From: Flavobacteriales bacterium
Lineage (GTDB): Bacteria > Bacteroidota > Bacteroidia > Flavobacteriales > Flavobacteriaceae
Length of the DNA stretch: 5,989 bases
Reading direction: 5' to 3'
Assembly: GCA_015494775.1 (NCBI GenBank)
Contig: WGAP01000100.1
Location: forward strand, 1-5,989
The notes beneath the pieces are model-generated. The model worked only from the letters and a program-made list of their open reading frames with translations. It did not search any database and had not been told where the DNA came from. The position numbers and the translations under genes are program-made. Numbering within the stretch: position 1 is the stretch's first letter; each line of letters opens with the position of its first letter. Shown piece after piece: positions 4,357 to 5,989 of the stretch.

Positions 4357-5989
4357 TTCCTTAGTTTTTTGTCCAATCGGGTCAAAAGTTCCTTGATTTG
4401 GTCCAGGTCGGTTTGGCGCATTTCGTCCGAAGCGGGCGCATAGCGGGCCGCATCGATACGGTTCCAAAGTGCTTGAAGCCGGGTTATCAAATCTTCATCC
4501 ACTGCTTTCTCTTTCAATTTTTCCAACACATTGCGCCGGCTCAACCCGTCGGCCGGAAGTTTAAGCCGGTTTTTGAAGTAAGTGAGCAAGGCCTTTTCCA
4601 GCAGGCCGTAAAATTGTTCTTTGTCGCCGGTGTGCTTGCGGGCGCCGGCAAGCAGGTTGCGGATGTAACGGCTTTCGCGTTCGTTGCGTAGCTTTTCAGG
4701 GTCTATGCTGCGGTGGCGAAGGACGAACACCACAAACCAAATCAGCAGGAACAGCACCACGGGCGCCCACATCCACCGGCCGAAGGCCGGACCAAGGACA
4801 AAATCCACCTTGCCTTTTTGCTGCCAACGCCCCGTCCGGGCAATGCCGTTGAGTATATTACCGGGCGCAGATACGGTGGGATTTGCACCGGCATTGTTGA
4901 CGGGCGCACCCGTTACTTCAACGGACGGAAATGGTTTGGTGATGCGCTTGTATTTTTTTTCGTAAGGATCGAAATAAACGAACGAAACGGGTGGCAGTTT
5001 GAATTTGCCCGGCTCTTGCGGGATGACGGTATAAACATCGCTCACCGTGCCGCGATAACCCGAAAAAGTGGGCGTGGTTTTGACCCGGTGTTCGGGGTCG
5101 TAGGTTTCCCAAGCAGGCGGAAAAACGGGTTTGGGCAAATCGAACATATTCAGGTTGCCTTTGCCCATTACCTTGACCGTGATGCTCAGGTCGTGGCCGG
5201 TTTGCACATCCGTTGGTGCAGCATCCACCAGGAAATCGAATGTGCCCACAGCACCCGAAAAATCCACCGGTTTATCCTTTTGGGGCAAAGGTTTGACATG
5301 GACCGTTACCCGGCCGCTGCTCAGATGTAGCGTTTGCGGAATATCGTCATAGAATTGAATCATGCCCCATTCGCGCAAAACCCGTTTGAGCAAAACCACA
5401 TCGAAGCGTTGCGGCGTGATGACCAATTTGCCCGGATGTTGCGGAATAAGCATCATCTGCCGCAGGGCATAAACACGATAGATTTGTCCGTCGATGGTGT
5501 CACGGCCCAAATCTTCGAATTTATCCGAGATGGTTTCGGCCCAAAAACCTTTGGGTTCCGAAATATTGGGCTGGACCATATCGGCCACGCGTGAACCCTT
5601 ACGGAAATACAACTTATACACAGCCCCGATGGCCTGGCCCACATAGGGATTGCGATTGGTTAATTCCAAGCGCAAAAAAACATCTTTGCCTCCTGAACTT
5701 ACGGGTGTTTGCCGGTTTCCGGGCTTGGTGTTTTGGATGGCGGTATTGCCTTGCCGGGTTGATTTAAACACCTGAATACGGATGGGTTGTGTGTGATAGG
5801 TTTTTCCATCCACCACCGCCGTGGCCGGACCGATTTGCAGGTTTCCGGTACGTTTGGGAGCCAAAACGTAGGAATAGGTATATTGCTCCGAACGCGTCAT
5901 TTGGCCGTTTACAATGCTAATCGACGTTCCCGACGACTGCATCGGCCCCATCACCACATAAAAATCCCCGAAAGCCGGCGGACTAAACC
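4353..5989 (-). CDS. batD: BatD-like protein (oxygen tolerance family), N-terminus beyond the window
   Basis: The frame is open to the right edge; 544 residues are visible and the signal peptide and first strands are missing. The visible start (FSPPAFGDFYVVMGP) and the nearby SEQYTYSYVLAPKRTGNLQIGPA fit the BatD N-terminal region. A long periplasmic part of beta-sandwich-like segments follows. One includes GKGNLNMFDLPKPVFP and another YTVIPQEPGKFKLPPVSFVYFDP, phrases typical of the family. One membrane helix (WAPVVLFLLIWFVVFVL, visible residues about 409-425) leads to a basic, helical cytoplasmic tail of ~120 residues ending in DKKLRK. In Bacteroidota, batD follows moxR, a DUF58 gene and VWA-domain batA/batB, so those genes are expected to the right of the window. 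The stop TGA is shared with the batE start. Confidence 0.9.
   Translation of the reverse strand, partial: FSPPAFGDFYVVMGPMQSSGTSISIVNGQMTRSEQYTYSYVLAPKRTGNLQIGPATAVVDGKTYHTQPIRIQVFKSTRQGNTAIQNTKPGNRQTPVSSGGKDVFLRLELTNRNPYVGQAIGAVYKLYFRKGSRVADMVQPNISEPKGFWAETISDKFEDLGRDTIDGQIYRVYALRQMMLIPQHPGKLVITPQRFDVVLLKRVLREWGMIQFYDDIPQTLHLSSGRVTVHVKPLPQKDKPVDFSGAVGTFDFLVDAAPTDVQTGHDLSITVKVMGKGNLNMFDLPKPVFPPAWETYDPEHRVKTTPTFSGYRGTVSDVYTVIPQEPGKFKLPPVSFVYFDPYEKKYKRITKPFPSVEVTGAPVNNAGANPTVSAPGNILNGIARTGRWQQKGKVDFVLGPAFGRWMWAPVVLFLLIWFVVFVLRHRSIDPEKLRNERESRYIRNLLAGARKHTGDKEQFYGLLEKALLTYFKNRLKLPADGLSRRNVLEKLKEKAVDEDLITRLQALWNRIDAARYAPASDEMRQTDLDQIKELLTRLDKKLRK

Noticed and set aside
4357..4467. N-terminal extension of batE
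   Set aside because: It would put 37 residues before the signal peptide, lie wholly inside batD, and start without support. The ATG at 4356 in the ATGA overlap is better.

Overview
This window most likely comes from a Bacteroidota genome. The evidence is a type IX secretion C-terminal sorting domain at the left edge, a Bacteroidota-type geranylgeranylglyceryl phosphate synthase (GGGPS), a batD-batE pair as found in Bacteroidota aerotolerance (Bat) operons, and start codons without strong Shine-Dalgarno sequences. Most coding DNA is moderately GC-rich, but the first ~250 bases are clearly AT-richer (about 37% GC by count over 1-240). I cannot name the genus.

Layout, left to right. The 3' end of a plus-strand gene for a secreted T9SS cargo protein (1-251) is followed by a good intrinsic terminator (282-315). 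That terminator overlaps the last codons of the convergent minus-strand GGGPS gene (296-976). A long non-coding gap (977-1656) follows, and it is the most unusual part of the window. It holds two ~155-bp AT-rich direct repeat copies offset by exactly 163 bp, each with a heptamer AATTATG tract. After them comes a ~320-bp GC-rich array of small hairpins separated by variants of GGAGCCGCGGA. Further right, all genes are on the minus strand: a YggS/PLPBP-family pyridoxal-phosphate homeostasis protein (1657-2313), a DUF1015 protein (2315-3517), BatE (3595-4356) and BatD (4353 to beyond the right edge).

The minus-strand genes look like one or two transcription units read right to left. batD and batE overlap by an ATGA. 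A 77-nt gap with a perfect 16-bp palindrome (3536-3551) separates batE from the DUF1015 gene. DUF1015 and yggS are separated by one base (TGATATG), which suggests translational coupling. The ~680-bp repeat region lies between yggS and GGGPS, so GGGPS is probably expressed separately.

The protein genes belong to known families. The best candidate for something undescribed is the hairpin array with its linked AT-rich modules. It looks like an intergenic repetitive element rather than a gene; its function cannot be judged from this window.
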